Assembly (NCBI GenBank): GCA_000431515.1 | Contig: HF991284.1 | Span: 1 to 35,384, forward strand | Origin: Clostridium sp. CAG:632 | GTDB lineage: Bacteria; Bacillota; Clostridia; Lachnospirales; Lachnospiraceae | Length of the DNA stretch: 35,384 bases | Direction of reading: 5' to 3' | Shown here: positions 8,065-16,438 of the stretch, in pieces | Layout of the letters: every line of letters starts with the position of its first letter | How positions within the stretch are numbered: the stretch's first letter is position 1 | Notes under the pieces: model-generated | Told to the model about the DNA's origin: nothing | What the model saw: the letters and a program-made list of their open reading frames with translations, nothing else | Databases searched by the model: none | Made by a program: the position numbers and the translations under genes

Positions 8065-9123
8065 CTACTTTCTTCTCTCATATGCCAGCTCGATCAGCTT
8101 GCTGACCAGTGGCCGGATCTCCAATCCCTTCGCCTGCCACAGCATCGGATACATACTAATTCCGGTAAATCCGGGCAGTGTATTGATCTCATTAAAGATC
8201 ACACGGTTCGTGTCTTTCTCCAGAAAGAAGTCGACTCTTGCCAGTCCCATACCGTCCAGTGCCTTGAAAATACGAACTGCTGCCTGTCGAATCTCATCCT
8301 CCTTGCCTTCCGGAAGCTCCGGTGAGATCACCGTCTTAGACTCTGCATCATTATACTTTGCATCATAATCATAAAACTCTGCTGCTGCCAGGATTTCTCC
8401 GACGCCGGATGCCTCTACCTCTGTATTCCCCAGCACACCGCACTCCAGCTCTCTTCCAATGATCGTTTCTTCTACTAAAATCTTGGCATCATGCTTGGCT
8501 GCCTCCAGCAATGCAGTCTTTAACTCATCCTTACTATGTGCCTTGGAAATCCCCTTCGAAGAACCAGCATTGGAAGGCTTTACAAATACCGGATAGCTGA
8601 GCTTTTCTTCCACCTTTGCAACCGCTGCATCCATATCTGCAAGTTCACTCTTACGTACCGGCACATAGGCTGCCTGTGCGATTCCCAGTGTATCTACTAC
8701 AATCTTTGCATATAATTTATCCATACCCAGTGCAGATGCGATCACACCGCAGCCTACATAAGGGATCTTTGCCAGCTCAAACAGTCCCTGGATCGTTCCG
8801 TCTTCTCCATAAAGTCCATGCAATACCGGGAAGATCACGTCTACCGCAACTGCTCTATATCCATCCGGACCATTGTAGATAATCTCTTTTCTGGTTGCAT
8901 CCGGAGAGATCACGGCTGTCTCCGTACCGTTTCTCCATGTGCCGTCTGCAATCGCCTCTACGGAATTCACTGCCAGCCAGTGTCCTTCCTTTGTAATACC
9001 GATGATCTCCACATTGTACTCTTCACGGTCAATCGCCTGAAGAATCGTTCTGACTGATACACATGATACCTCATGCTCTGATGACTGGCCTCCGAAAAGC
9101 ACTGCTATGGTCTTCTTATTCAT
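8065..9123 (-). CDS. ddl: D-alanine--D-alanine ligase
   Basis: An ATP-grasp enzyme of 352 residues that joins two D-alanines for the peptidoglycan stem peptide. Visible signatures are FGGQSSEHEVS (10-20) with Glu16 that binds the first D-Ala, HGLYGEDGTIQG, the ATP-grasp Lys region VKPSNAGSSKG, and the metal-binding RVDFF...FNEINTLPGFT. The omega-loop motif YDYDAKY keeps the Tyr found in D-Ala-D-Ala rather than D-Ala-D-Lac ligases, so no intrinsic vancomycin resistance is expected from this enzyme (inference from family). It is the first gene of a four-gene operon with murI, the DUF1934 gene and a methyltransferase gene. Confidence 0.97.
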   Translation of the reverse strand: MNKKTIAVLFGGQSSEHEVSCVSVRTILQAIDREEYNVEIIGITKEGHWLAVNSVEAIADGTWRNGTETAVISPDATRKEIIYNGPDGYRAVAVDVIFPVLHGLYGEDGTIQGLFELAKIPYVGCGVIASALGMDKLYAKIVVDTLGIAQAAYVPVRKSELADMDAAVAKVEEKLSYPVFVKPSNAGSSKGISKAHSKDELKTALLEAAKHDAKILVEETIIGRELECGVLGNTEVEASGVGEILAAAEFYDYDAKYNDAESKTVISPELPEGKEDEIRQAAVRIFKALDGMGLARVDFFLEKDTNRVIFNEINTLPGFTGISMYPMLWQAKGLEIRPLVSKLIELAYERRK

Positions 9124-9209
9124 TTCTGAAATCCTTCTTTCCTCTAATTCCTGATTTTATATTCCTATCTTTATCCTATTCATATGAATCGACTTCTGAT
9201 ATTTAATAG

Positions 9210-9238
9210 ATTATACCTTATGCCATTCCGGATGTAAA
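9210..9238 (-). promoter_or_regulatory. SigA-type promoter of the ddl operon
   Basis: TTTACA (9233-9238), a 17-bp spacer and TATAAT (9210-9215) on the minus strand, about 85 bp ahead of the ddl start. The -35 box lies directly behind the hairpin at 9242-9280. Confidence 0.75.
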
Positions 9239-9241
9239 GAT

Positions 9242-9280
9242 GCCGGAAGCAATGTACGATCTTCGTACACCGCATCCGGC
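9242..9280 (-). terminator. Stem-loop after the HD-domain gene
   Basis: Arms 9242-9259 and 9263-9280 pair over 18 positions with three mismatches around a 3-base loop, directly after the stop codon of the HD gene (9282). The following T run is short (ATCTTTACAT), so termination may be partial. Confidence 0.55.
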
Positions 9281-9281
9281 A

Positions 9282-9875
9282 CTAAAATAATTCCCGTTCT
9301 AACTGGTTCAGATATTCTTCTATGCATTTCATCCGCTTCTTATATTCCTGACGGCCGGTTGCCGTCTTACATCTGCGGATCTTCGGCTGATTGATCCGGT
9401 AATAATTCTTAATCCGGTAATATGCTTTCTTATATGTCGGCTCATCCTCACCTGCCGTCGCCATCGCATCCCAAAGCACACTCATGGCACCTACTTCATC
9501 CAACAGATCTGCATCCATAACGATCCGACACTCCAAGGACAGGTCCTCCTTTGTATCCTGATTCTCATGTCTTAAGATAATATCACCGACTCTGCCAACC
9601 AGTGCGTCATCATAGCCCTCGTTCACCAGAAACTCCACTGCCATCTCTGCACTTACCTCTTCGTGCGGTCTGCCGTCTATCTCCCAGCCGACATCATGCA
9701 GCAAGGCTGCCAGTGCAATAACCTCCAGATTCCCGCCTTCTTTGGCCTGTATCCTGATCGCCCATCGATATACCCGCATGATATGCTCATAACGGCTGCG
9801 AAACGGATAATTCGCCGGTCTTCCATTTTGACTTGTCTGTTCTTTTACAAATTCAATTACCTTCTGGTAGTCCAT
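9282..9875 (-). CDS. HD-domain metal-dependent phosphohydrolase-like protein
   Basis: A 197-residue cytoplasmic protein with the full HD-superfamily metal site: His31 in YEHIMRVY, His60-Asp61 in LLHDVGW, a His in ILRHENQ (about 103) and Asp121 in MDADLLDEVGA. The family includes nucleotidases and phosphodiesterases; the exact substrate cannot be read from sequence. The basic C-terminal third (RRCKTATGRQEYKKRMK) is typical of uncharacterised Firmicutes members. It lies just downstream of the SRP RNA gene. Its ribosome site AAGGAG is 12 bp from ATG 9875, somewhat far. Confidence 0.85.
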   Translation of the reverse strand: MDYQKVIEFVKEQTSQNGRPANYPFRSRYEHIMRVYRWAIRIQAKEGGNLEVIALAALLHDVGWEIDGRPHEEVSAEMAVEFLVNEGYDDALVGRVGDIILRHENQDTKEDLSLECRIVMDADLLDEVGAMSVLWDAMATAGEDEPTYKKAYYRIKNYYRINQPKIRRCKTATGRQEYKKRMKCIEEYLNQLERELF

Positions 9876-9907
9876 GAATCCCGTATACTCCTTACTACAA
9901 CCTAGAC

Positions 9908-9931
9908 AAAGCAGGCTTCTCCTCCTGCTTT
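9908..9931 (-). terminator. Short stem-loop between SRP RNA and HD gene
   Basis: AAAGCAGG (9908-9915) pairs perfectly with CCTGCTTT (9924-9931) around an 8-base loop. On the minus strand the hairpin ends in CTTTGTCT, a weak terminator tail. It may end transcripts from the SRP RNA gene. The rest of 9932-10059 is AT-rich and shows nothing else. Confidence 0.35.
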
Positions 9932-10059
9932 CCGTAATTACATAAACCCTTGTAGACTATGGTAACATCTTTACTGAAAAATTGCTATCTATTTTTTATT
10001 TTTTTTGTGATTTTATGATACAAACAGTAAAGAAAAATTATCAATATAATAATAGAAAT

Positions 10060-10324
10060 CTGTGCGGACTGGGTTGTGAAGATTTTCATAAACGTTACCT
10101 CCGCAGTTAACTCAGCCCAGGCACCCTCGCGGCACATGGAAAATCCCTCTTAGTGCTGCTCCGTTCCCGACCTGACACGGTTCGTGGGCATCCATTGCGC
10201 AAGACCCAGACTTCAACGCCACTTACGAAGGGCAGCTTTATGAAAAAAGCGACCCGAACCAGTCCATCACCCCTGCTATAGCGGATTGCAGGTATAGGGC
10301 ACCGCTAACTCCCCGGCTGCACAG
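10060..10324 (-). ncRNA. ffs: Signal recognition particle RNA, large Firmicutes type
   Basis: The RNA scaffold of the signal recognition particle, which binds Ffh and targets nascent membrane proteins. On the minus strand the Alu-domain start (GGGGAGTTAGCGGTGCCCTA, then GCAATCCGCTATAGCAGGG) and the conserved Ffh-binding S-domain loop (TCAGGTCGGGAACGGAGCAG) are both present. The ends CTGTGCAG and CGCACAG can pair and close the long helix. The length of about 265 nt matches the 6S-like SRP RNA of Bacillus and Clostridia. The exact 5' end is uncertain, since the promoter at 10369-10397 would start transcription near 10362, about 35 nt ahead of the helix. Confidence 0.95.
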
Positions 10325-10368
10325 AAATTTGAAAACATATTAAAATGCGATAAACGCACTGTTTTTAT

Positions 10369-10397
10369 AGTATAACGGAAACCGGGTCTTCTGTCAA
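10369..10397 (-). promoter_or_regulatory. Consensus promoter of the SRP RNA gene
   Basis: TTGACA (10392-10397), exactly 17 bp, then TATACT (10369-10374) on the minus strand. One of the best promoters in the window, as expected for a stable RNA. Confidence 0.85.
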
Positions 10398-10435
10398 TGC
10401 TAAGCAGGCATCTTCAGTTTCCCGGATACTTACTT

Positions 10436-10745
10436 CTACACCTGTTGAAGGTTGTGGTCGTCGGAATGCTCACCCACCACCTTCACAACTGCCACTTCAT
10501 AACAGGCTAAAGAATCAATATCACAGTTTTCCAATCGTTCCATTGCACAGATAAGCTTCTGGCGATCCTTAAACAAAAAATCTGTAAGCAATGACTCTGA
10601 CATTTTTTTCTTTATTTCCATTGAATACTGCCATGTCATGCTGCTGTGCCAATTCTTTCAGGCATTCCAGGATATTCCCGGATATCTTACTTTTCGTGAG
10701 GAAAAGAACAGCCGGAACGCTAAGTTTTGCTACCGTAACATTCAT
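10436..10745 (-). pseudogene. Small gene of unknown function broken by a frameshift at an A7 run
   Basis: ATG 10745, preceded by a strong AGAGGAGA site, opens a 58-residue frame (MNVTVAKLSVPAVLFLTKSK..., stop at 10569). A second frame, ending at 10436, continues with sensible protein sequence (...KMSESLLTDFLFKDRQKL..., ending DDHNLQQV). The frames meet at a run of seven A on the minus strand (10603-10609); removing one A joins them into a single protein of about 102 residues. I do not recognise the protein. It may be a true pseudogene, a sequencing error in the homopolymer, or a gene read by slippage on the A run. It lies between the SRP RNA promoter and the divergently oriented AAA ATPase. 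Confidence 0.55.
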
Positions 10746-10911
10746 AATAATTCATCTCCTCTTTCTATCATTTCTTATGGTATGACAGAAAAAAGAAAAC
10801 TTGTATAGTAAATATAGGACACGTTTAGACCGATCGCGGAAGTCATGTCATATTGTGAGAGATTTGCGGGAATATTCATGTTGATTAGTGTAAAAAATCA
10901 ACAAAATTTCA

Positions 10912-10940
10912 TTGCTTATTACACGAACATCTGCTATACT
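10912..10940 (+). promoter_or_regulatory. Promoter of the AAA ATPase gene
   Basis: TTGCTT (10912-10917), a 17-bp spacer and TATACT (10935-10940), 30 bp ahead of ATG 10970, with an AAGGAGGA ribosome site at 10956-10963. A short inverted repeat (TTGATT...AATCAA, about 10881-10901) lies just upstream. Confidence 0.7.
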
Positions 10941-10969
10941 ATGTTTAATACCTTTAAGGAGGACCGCTT

Positions 10970-12265
10970 ATGTATAGAAAGATTATGGACTTCTTGGAAG
11001 CGTGGAAAGAAAATGAGCACCGCAAGCCTCTTATTTTACAGGGTGCAAGACAGGTTGGAAAAACCTATTCCATTCTGGAGTTCGGGCGTACCCACTATGA
11101 AAATGTAGCATACTTCAACTTTGAAACCAACCCAAAGCTGAATGAAACCTTTGAGGAAAACATCAGTCCCGATTATCTGATACCGATTTTATCCCATATC
11201 GCAGGTCAGACCATCGTAAGGGAAAAAACACTGATTGTCTTTGACGAGGTGCAGCTTTGCGAAAGGGCTTTGACATCGCTCAAATACTTTTGTGAGAATG
11301 CACCGGATTACCATATCATTGTCGCCGGCAGCCTGCTCGGTGTTGCAGTCAACCGAGCGAAATTCTCTTTTCCCGTAGGAAAGGTCGATATGAAAACGCT
11401 TTATCCTATGGATATGGAGGAATTTATGTTGGCACTCGGCGAAGACGATTTGGTAAAACAGATTAAAGAGTGCTTCCAAACCGATACACCGCTGCCATCT
11501 GCTTTACACGATGCCGCAATGCAGCTTTACCGTCAGTATCTTGTGGTCGGCGGTATGCCGGAGTGCGTGATACAATTTGCCGAAACAAAGGATTACATTC
11601 TTGTCCGCCATACGCAGGATACGATACTTGTAAGCTATCTCAACGATATGAGCAAGTATAATAACTTGAATGAAATCAAGAAAACCAGACTTGCTTATGA
11701 CAATATTACCGTTCAGCTTTCAAAGAAAAATACCCGGTTCCAATATAAGCTGATTAAGAAAGGCGGACGGGCTTCTGAATTTAAAAATGCGATTGAATGG
11801 CTTTGCCTCTCCGGTATCGCGTCACAGGTCTATAAGGTAGAACAAATCAAAAAGCCACTTGAAAACTACCGTGATATTGATGCGTTCAAGATTTATGTGT
11901 CCGACTTAGGATTGCTTTGCGCCAAGAAAGATTTAGTCGCCAATGACATTCTCTATATGGTCGAAGAAATAAACGACTTCAAGGGCGGTATGGCAGAAAA
12001 CTATGTCAATGTGCAGCTCTCCATTAACGGCTACCACACCTACTATTGGGAGTCCGCGCGTGGAGCTGAAATTGATTTTATCATTCAGCGTGACGGACAG
12101 CTCATTCCCATAGAGGTCAAGTCTGCCGACAACACCAGAGCCAAGAGCCTGAAGGTTTATATGGACACTTACAAGCCTGCTTATGCTATTAAGCTATCGG
12201 CCAGAAACTTCGGCTTTGAGGATAACAAAAAAATCGTTCCGCTCTATGCCGCATTTTGTATCTGA
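10970..12265 (+). CDS. AAA-14 / DUF4143 family ATPase
   Basis: A 431-residue protein with an N-terminal P-loop ATPase (Walker A GARQVGKT, 25-32; Walker B LIVFDEVQ with Asp92-Glu93; AGSLLGV near 123-129) and a C-terminal DUF4143 region. The C-terminus carries GAEIDF (365-370) and IPIEVKS (about 379-385), spaced like the acidic and E-x-K residues of the PD-(D/E)XK nuclease fold. These ATPases are common, often multi-copy, in anaerobes and archaea, and their role is unsettled. It is plus-strand, alone, with its own promoter, between tadA and the SRP RNA gene, and looks like an insertion in an otherwise conserved minus-strand order. It converges with tadA with a 29-bp gap. Confidence 0.9.
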   Translation: MYRKIMDFLEAWKENEHRKPLILQGARQVGKTYSILEFGRTHYENVAYFNFETNPKLNETFEENISPDYLIPILSHIAGQTIVREKTLIVFDEVQLCERALTSLKYFCENAPDYHIIVAGSLLGVAVNRAKFSFPVGKVDMKTLYPMDMEEFMLALGEDDLVKQIKECFQTDTPLPSALHDAAMQLYRQYLVVGGMPECVIQFAETKDYILVRHTQDTILVSYLNDMSKYNNLNEIKKTRLAYDNITVQLSKKNTRFQYKLIKKGGRASEFKNAIEWLCLSGIASQVYKVEQIKKPLENYRDIDAFKIYVSDLGLLCAKKDLVANDILYMVEEINDFKGGMAENYVNVQLSINGYHTYYWESARGAEIDFIIQRDGQLIPIEVKSADNTRAKSLKVYMDTYKPAYAIKLSARNFGFEDNKKIVPLYAAFCI

Positions 12266-12294
12266 CGGAACTAATGTTTTAGCCAATACACTTT

Positions 12295-12765
12295 CTACCT
12301 ATCTGACTTTTTCCGCTCCCTCAGGCTCCGGAAGAAGTCGGATAGCATCTTTGAACACTCTTCTTCCCGGACACCCCGGACAACATCGACCTGATGATTA
12401 AACTCCTGCATCTGCAGAAGATTCAGGACTGAGCCGGCACATCCGGCTTTGGGATTCATACAGCCGATCACCACCCGCGGGATCCGCGCCTGCACAATGG
12501 CTCCGGCACACATCTGGCACGGTTCCAATGTAACATACATGGTACAGTCCTCCAGCCGCCAGTCTCCCAGCACCTTAGAAGCCTTTGCGATCGCATCCAG
12601 CTCTGCATGTGCCAGTGTCGTTTTCTTTTTATTTCTCTTATTATAGCCTCTTGCGATTATCTTTCCCTGATAAACGATCACACACCCAATCGGAACATCT
12701 TCATTGACCAATGCCTTCTTTGCCTGCGTAATCGCATATCCCATATACCGTTCTTCCTCTGTCAT
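12295..12765 (-). CDS. tadA: tRNA-specific adenosine deaminase
   Basis: Converts A34 to inosine in the anticodon of tRNA-Arg(ACG). A 156-residue protein of the cytidine-deaminase fold with the zinc site His53-Ala-Glu55 (LAHAELDAI) and PCQMC (Cys83 and Cys86). The length and N-terminal MTEEERYMGYAITQAKKA are typical. In many Clostridia tadA lies directly ahead of the SRP RNA gene; here the frameshifted small gene and the AAA ATPase separate them. Confidence 0.95.
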   Translation of the reverse strand: MTEEERYMGYAITQAKKALVNEDVPIGCVIVYQGKIIARGYNKRNKKKTTLAHAELDAIAKASKVLGDWRLEDCTMYVTLEPCQMCAGAIVQARIPRVVIGCMNPKAGCAGSVLNLLQMQEFNHQVDVVRGVREEECSKMLSDFFRSLRERKKSDR

Positions 12766-12798
12766 GACCGGAACCCCTTTTTTTCATCTGATACCTGT

Positions 12799-12827
12799 AG
12801 TATACTATAAGCAATCAAAAAGAACAA
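12799..12827 (-). promoter_or_regulatory. Promoter of tadA, with a palindromic -10 shared with the divergent gene
   Basis: TTGTTC (12822-12827), a 17-bp spacer and TATACT (12799-12804) on the minus strand. The -10 region AGTATACT is a palindrome, so it also offers TATACT (12801-12806) to the plus strand for the GNAT gene, but with only a T-rich -35 there. Confidence 0.55.
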
Positions 12828-12858
12828 CGGATGCTTTATCCGCAGAAAGGAGCTTTCC

Positions 12859-13425
12859 ATGCAGCTTACCTGTGAGACCTCCCGGCTGCAGCTGCAGTGT
12901 CTGCCTGCCGAGCATGCACCGGCAGTCCGCCGCTTTTACCAGGAGAACCGAACTTATTTTGAACCATACGAGCTGACCCGTGCCGAGAATTTCTACACAA
13001 TAGGCTATCAGACTGCCGTTCTGGACTGGGAATTCAAGGAAACAAAGCTGCTGCACAGTCTCCGTTACTATCTGTTCTTAAAATCAGACCCTTCTACCAT
13101 CATCGGCTGTGTGAACCTGTCAGACATCCGGCTGGGCTGCATGAAACATGCCTCCATGGGTTATAAGCTGGATCACCGCTACTGGCATCAGGGCTATGCG
13201 AATGAGGCATGCAATCAACTGCTTGAAATCGCATTCCGGGAATATAAGCTGCATCGTATCGAAGCGAAAATTCTGCCGTCAAACGAGGCCTCGATCCGGC
13301 TGATTCACCGGCTCGGTTTCACCTATGAGGGCCGTGCCCTCGAAGTAGCGGAGATTGATCATCAGTTTCAGGATTTATACCAATTCTCGAAGTTAAATCC
13401 CTATACGATTTCTGAAATCCAATAG
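12859..13425 (+). CDS. GNAT acetyltransferase, RimJ/RimL type
   Basis: A 188-residue acetyltransferase. It opens with the RimJ/RimL-style strand TSRLQLQCL, and the acetyl-CoA binding loop is HQGYANEA (110-117, after YKLDHRYW). The motif PSNEASIRLIHRLGFTYEG is typical of this branch, which acetylates N-termini of ribosomal proteins, amino sugars or antibiotics; the substrate here is not evident. AAAGGAG precedes ATG 12859. The last 25 bp overlap the 3' end of the convergent gene 13401-14405. Confidence 0.88.
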   Translation: MQLTCETSRLQLQCLPAEHAPAVRRFYQENRTYFEPYELTRAENFYTIGYQTAVLDWEFKETKLLHSLRYYLFLKSDPSTIIGCVNLSDIRLGCMKHASMGYKLDHRYWHQGYANEACNQLLEIAFREYKLHRIEAKILPSNEASIRLIHRLGFTYEGRALEVAEIDHQFQDLYQFSKLNPYTISEIQ

Positions 13426-14405
13426 CCAAAGTTTCCGGTTTTCACATTTGTGTGCTTCACCGGCACAAACAATTCAAACCCAAAGATTTTGGCTATATAT
13501 TGTTCCTTATTATCATAGACTCCCGGAACACCAAGCACTGCTTTCACCACCCCATCCTGAAACCGCAGCTTTCCAAGCATCAGATACTTATAGTTGTAAT
13601 ATCCATGCGTCAGAAAGCTGTTGACACCCAGCCGCCAGTTATCCATCGCCAGCAGTCCGATATCATTCGGCTCGATCCGCACACAGTCATAGATCTCATG
13701 GTTATCGAAATCCGGCAGCTTCGGTCGCTGTTCCATCAGGCGAAGCGTTGCTTCCGCAATATCACTCCGGCTCATCGGTGCAGCCTGACCCGGCATAACA
13801 TCCTCCTGCGCCGACACATTCTCCTGATCCGACACCTCCCCCTGATTTGACACCTCCTTCTGATCCGACATCTCCTTCTGTACTCCGTCTATGTCCTGTT
13901 CCGTTATACTATCCTCTTCCACCGGCTGCAGCCGTTCTGCCGCATGCAGCGCCAGCCCTTCACTCTCTTTTATATAAACTCCGGACGTTACTCCCTGCTT
14001 CTGCCATTCCTGATATGTATGGAATCGCTCAATCTGCAAGGGCTCATCGCTCCACTGACTGCCGTATGCATGTCCCCTGTCATAGATTGCAACCACTCCG
14101 TCAAACTCCTCAATCCTATGATTACTGTTCCATACATTCTCACAGTTTGTCTGTTTTTTTAACTCTCCACAGCCGGAACTCAGTGTGAACTCGTCCAGAT
14201 AATAGCCGACCGGATTCCCCTCTTTGGATATTTTATATAGATATACTTTATAACTGCCACCTTCCACTCCCTGCTGCCGGTCCTGCAGATTCAGAGTCAG
14301 CCTGCAGATCCCGTGCCGTTGCTCGCATCGTATATATCCGACATTTACCCCCTTTTCTCCGTCTACATAATTATATAAATAAGAAATAAATCTCCGATAA
14401 TCCAA
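13401..14405 (-). CDS. Uncharacterised Lachnospiraceae protein (DUF6128-like)
   Basis: A 334-residue protein without signal peptide or membrane segments. The N-terminal part (about 1-150) is beta-rich and the C-terminal part (about 235-334, ...NFGYWISEIV) resembles what I recall as DUF6128, seen mainly in Lachnospiraceae. Between them lies a Gln/Glu/Ser-rich low-complexity linker with repeats such as VSNQGEVSDQENVSAQEDV (about 180-205). No function is known to me. The start is TTG 14405, supported by AAAGGAG 9 bp upstream and no better ATG. That ribosome site lies within a long hairpin (14407-14470), which could limit translation. Confidence 0.75.
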   Translation of the reverse strand: MDYRRFISYLYNYVDGEKGVNVGYIRCEQRHGICRLTLNLQDRQQGVEGGSYKVYLYKISKEGNPVGYYLDEFTLSSGCGELKKQTNCENVWNSNHRIEEFDGVVAIYDRGHAYGSQWSDEPLQIERFHTYQEWQKQGVTSGVYIKESEGLALHAAERLQPVEEDSITEQDIDGVQKEMSDQKEVSNQGEVSDQENVSAQEDVMPGQAAPMSRSDIAEATLRLMEQRPKLPDFDNHEIYDCVRIEPNDIGLLAMDNWRLGVNSFLTHGYYNYKYLMLGKLRFQDGVVKAVLGVPGVYDNKEQYIAKIFGFELFVPVKHTNVKTGNFGYWISEIV

Positions 14406-14406
14406 T

Positions 14407-14470
14407 ATGTCCCGCTCCTTTCATACAACGAATCTCTCACATGTTTTCATTGTATGAAGAAGCGGGACAT
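14407..14470 (-). promoter_or_regulatory. Long hairpin that buries the ribosome site of the following gene
   Basis: On the minus-strand RNA the arm from 14470-14450 pairs with the arm from 14428-14407: 10 bp next to the start codon, a small internal loop, then 9 bp, around a 21-nt loop. The AAAGGAG ribosome site of the 334-residue gene is inside the 3' arm, two bases ahead of its TTG start. There is no T tract, so it is not a standard terminator. Confidence 0.6.
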
Positions 14471-14532
14471 GTTATGTCTGTATTTCTTCGACAGAAATCT
14501 GTCTGCATACCCGTCTATATATTAACCTGCAT

Positions 14533-15396
14533 CTATGCTTTTCCAAGCTCATCGCTGAGTGCTGCAAACTCCTGCAGGGTCAGTGCCTCACCACGAATGG
14601 TAGCACTCATTCCAAGTGCCTCCAGTGCCTTCGCCACCTGCTCCTTGGAATACGGAATATCCGCTGCATTGCCGATTCCGTTCACCAGTGTTTTTCTGCG
14701 CTGATTAAAAGATGCCCGGATCAGCCGAAACATCATTGCCTCATCCTCTACCTTCACCGGTGGCTCCGGATATCTGGTCAGCCGGATGACCGCAGATGCT
14801 ACATTCGGCCGTGGAATAAAGCAGTTCGGAGGTACATTCGCTACAATGTATGGTTGTGCATAATATTGAACCGCCAGAGATAAGGCACCGTAATCCTTCG
14901 TGCCCGGTCCGACCTGCATCCGGTCCGCTACCTCTTTCTGCACCATGACCGTGATATTAATAAGTGGAACATGCCGTTCAAAGAGTCCCATAATGATCGG
15001 TGTTGTAATGTAATATGGCAGATTGGCAACCACTTTGATCGGTTTTCCTGCATTCTCCTGCTCCACCAGTGCCGCAACATCAAGCTTCAGAATATCTCCC
15101 TGAATCACCCGGACATTATCATATTCCTGCAGAGTCTCCTCAAGAATTGGGATCAGATTGCTATCGATCTCTACCGCAATCACCTTACCGGCGCGTTCCG
15201 CCAGATACTGCGTCATGGTACCGATACCCGGACCGATCTCCAGCACACAGTCCTCCGGGCCGATCTCTGCCGCATCCATGATCTTCTCCAGAACTCGTCC
15301 GTCGATCAGGAAATTCTGTCCGAACTTTTTCTGGAAATCAAACCCGTACTTTTTAATAGTTTCTATTGTCACCTGTGGATTACTTAATTTCTCCAT
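14533..15396 (-). CDS. rsmA: 16S rRNA (adenine1518-N6/adenine1519-N6)-dimethyltransferase
   Basis: KsgA/RsmA dimethylates two adjacent adenines in helix 45 of 16S rRNA late in 30S assembly; its loss gives kasugamycin resistance. It has 287 residues. Motifs are KKFGQNFLID (23-32), the SAM-binding EIGPGIGT (53-60), VEID (75-78) and the catalytic NLPYYI (125-130). The tatD gene lies 48 bp upstream. In Bacillus the order is yabD (tatD)-rnmV-rsmA; rnmV is absent from the pair here. Confidence 0.96.
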   Translation of the reverse strand: MEKLSNPQVTIETIKKYGFDFQKKFGQNFLIDGRVLEKIMDAAEIGPEDCVLEIGPGIGTMTQYLAERAGKVIAVEIDSNLIPILEETLQEYDNVRVIQGDILKLDVAALVEQENAGKPIKVVANLPYYITTPIIMGLFERHVPLINITVMVQKEVADRMQVGPGTKDYGALSLAVQYYAQPYIVANVPPNCFIPRPNVASAVIRLTRYPEPPVKVEDEAMMFRLIRASFNQRRKTLVNGIGNAADIPYSKEQVAKALEALGMSATIRGEALTLQEFAALSDELGKA

Positions 15397-15444
15397 ATAT
15401 ACTCCTTGTTTTCTGCCTGTCTCGATATTGCATTTCGCCCGCTT

Positions 15445-16221
15445 CTACCGCTCCGATTGCATCCGGTACAGCCGACAGCCGTTCTCCCAGGTAATCCGCT
15501 CTGCCTCTTCCGGACTTATCCCCTTGATCTGTGCCAGTACTTCTACCACATACGGAATGTTCAGCGAGGAATTCCGTTTCCCGCGGTTCGGCACCGGTGC
15601 CAGATACGGACAATCTGTTTCCAGCACTAGCTTCTCCATCGGTATATAGGCAACAGCTTCTTTTAGTTTCTTTGCGTTCGTAAATGTCAGCACTCCTCCG
15701 ATTCCAAAATAATAATCCATATTCAGAAACTCCCGTGCCAGCTCTTTCGTATAAGAATAGCAATGAATGACACCACCGATGTCCCCTGCGTGAACTGCCT
15801 TCATAATATCTACGGTGTCCTTTGCCGCATCCCGGCTGTGAACAATGATCGGAAGCTTCTTCTCTCTGGCCAGCTCCATCTGCGCCTCAAACCAGCGGAA
15901 TTGTACCTCCTTCGGCGGTTCTTCATAATGATAATCCAGCCCGATCTCTCCGATTGCCACGATCTTAGACCGCTCCGACCAGCCTGCAAGCCGATCCATA
16001 TCCTCCGCTGTCATATCACCCACTTCATTCGGATGAACGCCGACTGCACCATAGAGAAAGTCATATTGCTCTGTTAATGCCACCGTTTTCTCTGAAGTCT
16101 CCATGCCGGCTCCGACATTGACGATCCGGCCTACGCCACCGGCCTGCATACTATTTAAAAGACAATCCCGATCCCCGTCAAATGCTTCATCATCATAATG
16201 TGCATGCGTATCAAAAATCAT
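15445..16221 (-). CDS. TatD-family metal-dependent hydrolase / DNase
   Basis: A TIM-barrel metallo-hydrolase of 258 residues, orthologous in position to Bacillus YabD. Metal ligands are His6 and His8 (FDTHAHYDD), Glu92 (GEIGLDYH), His128 (VHSRDA), His153 (HCYSY) and Asp203 (ETDCPYLAP). Members show 3'-5' exonuclease or deoxyribonuclease activity linked to DNA repair. GAGGAACAGAT precedes ATG 16221. Upstream lies a 217-bp divergent gap; rsmA follows. Confidence 0.94.
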   Translation of the reverse strand: MIFDTHAHYDDEAFDGDRDCLLNSMQAGGVGRIVNVGAGMETSEKTVALTEQYDFLYGAVGVHPNEVGDMTAEDMDRLAGWSERSKIVAIGEIGLDYHYEEPPKEVQFRWFEAQMELAREKKLPIIVHSRDAAKDTVDIMKAVHAGDIGGVIHCYSYTKELAREFLNMDYYFGIGGVLTFTNAKKLKEAVAYIPMEKLVLETDCPYLAPVPNRGKRNSSLNIPYVVEVLAQIKGISPEEAERITWENGCRLYRMQSER

Positions 16222-16438
16222 ATCTGTTCCTCACTATTTCCGCAATTCCTGTTATGCATTTCTGTCATAATTTCCGCTTGTTCTACAGTCCCTGCTTCCA
16301 TCATGCTAATTCATTCATGAAGGAATTGCAAGTAAAACTTCATAATATTCCTATCGCAAAACATATACAAGTATGGTATACTACTTTTGTTTACGGACAG
16401 GACCTTAAACACTAATCGAATTATCAGGAGGAATCCAT

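Noticed and set aside
15380..15763. 127-residue minus-strand frame
   Set aside because: Lies in another frame across the tatD gene and the tatD-rsmA gap; tatD has all its catalytic motifs, so this is a shadow.
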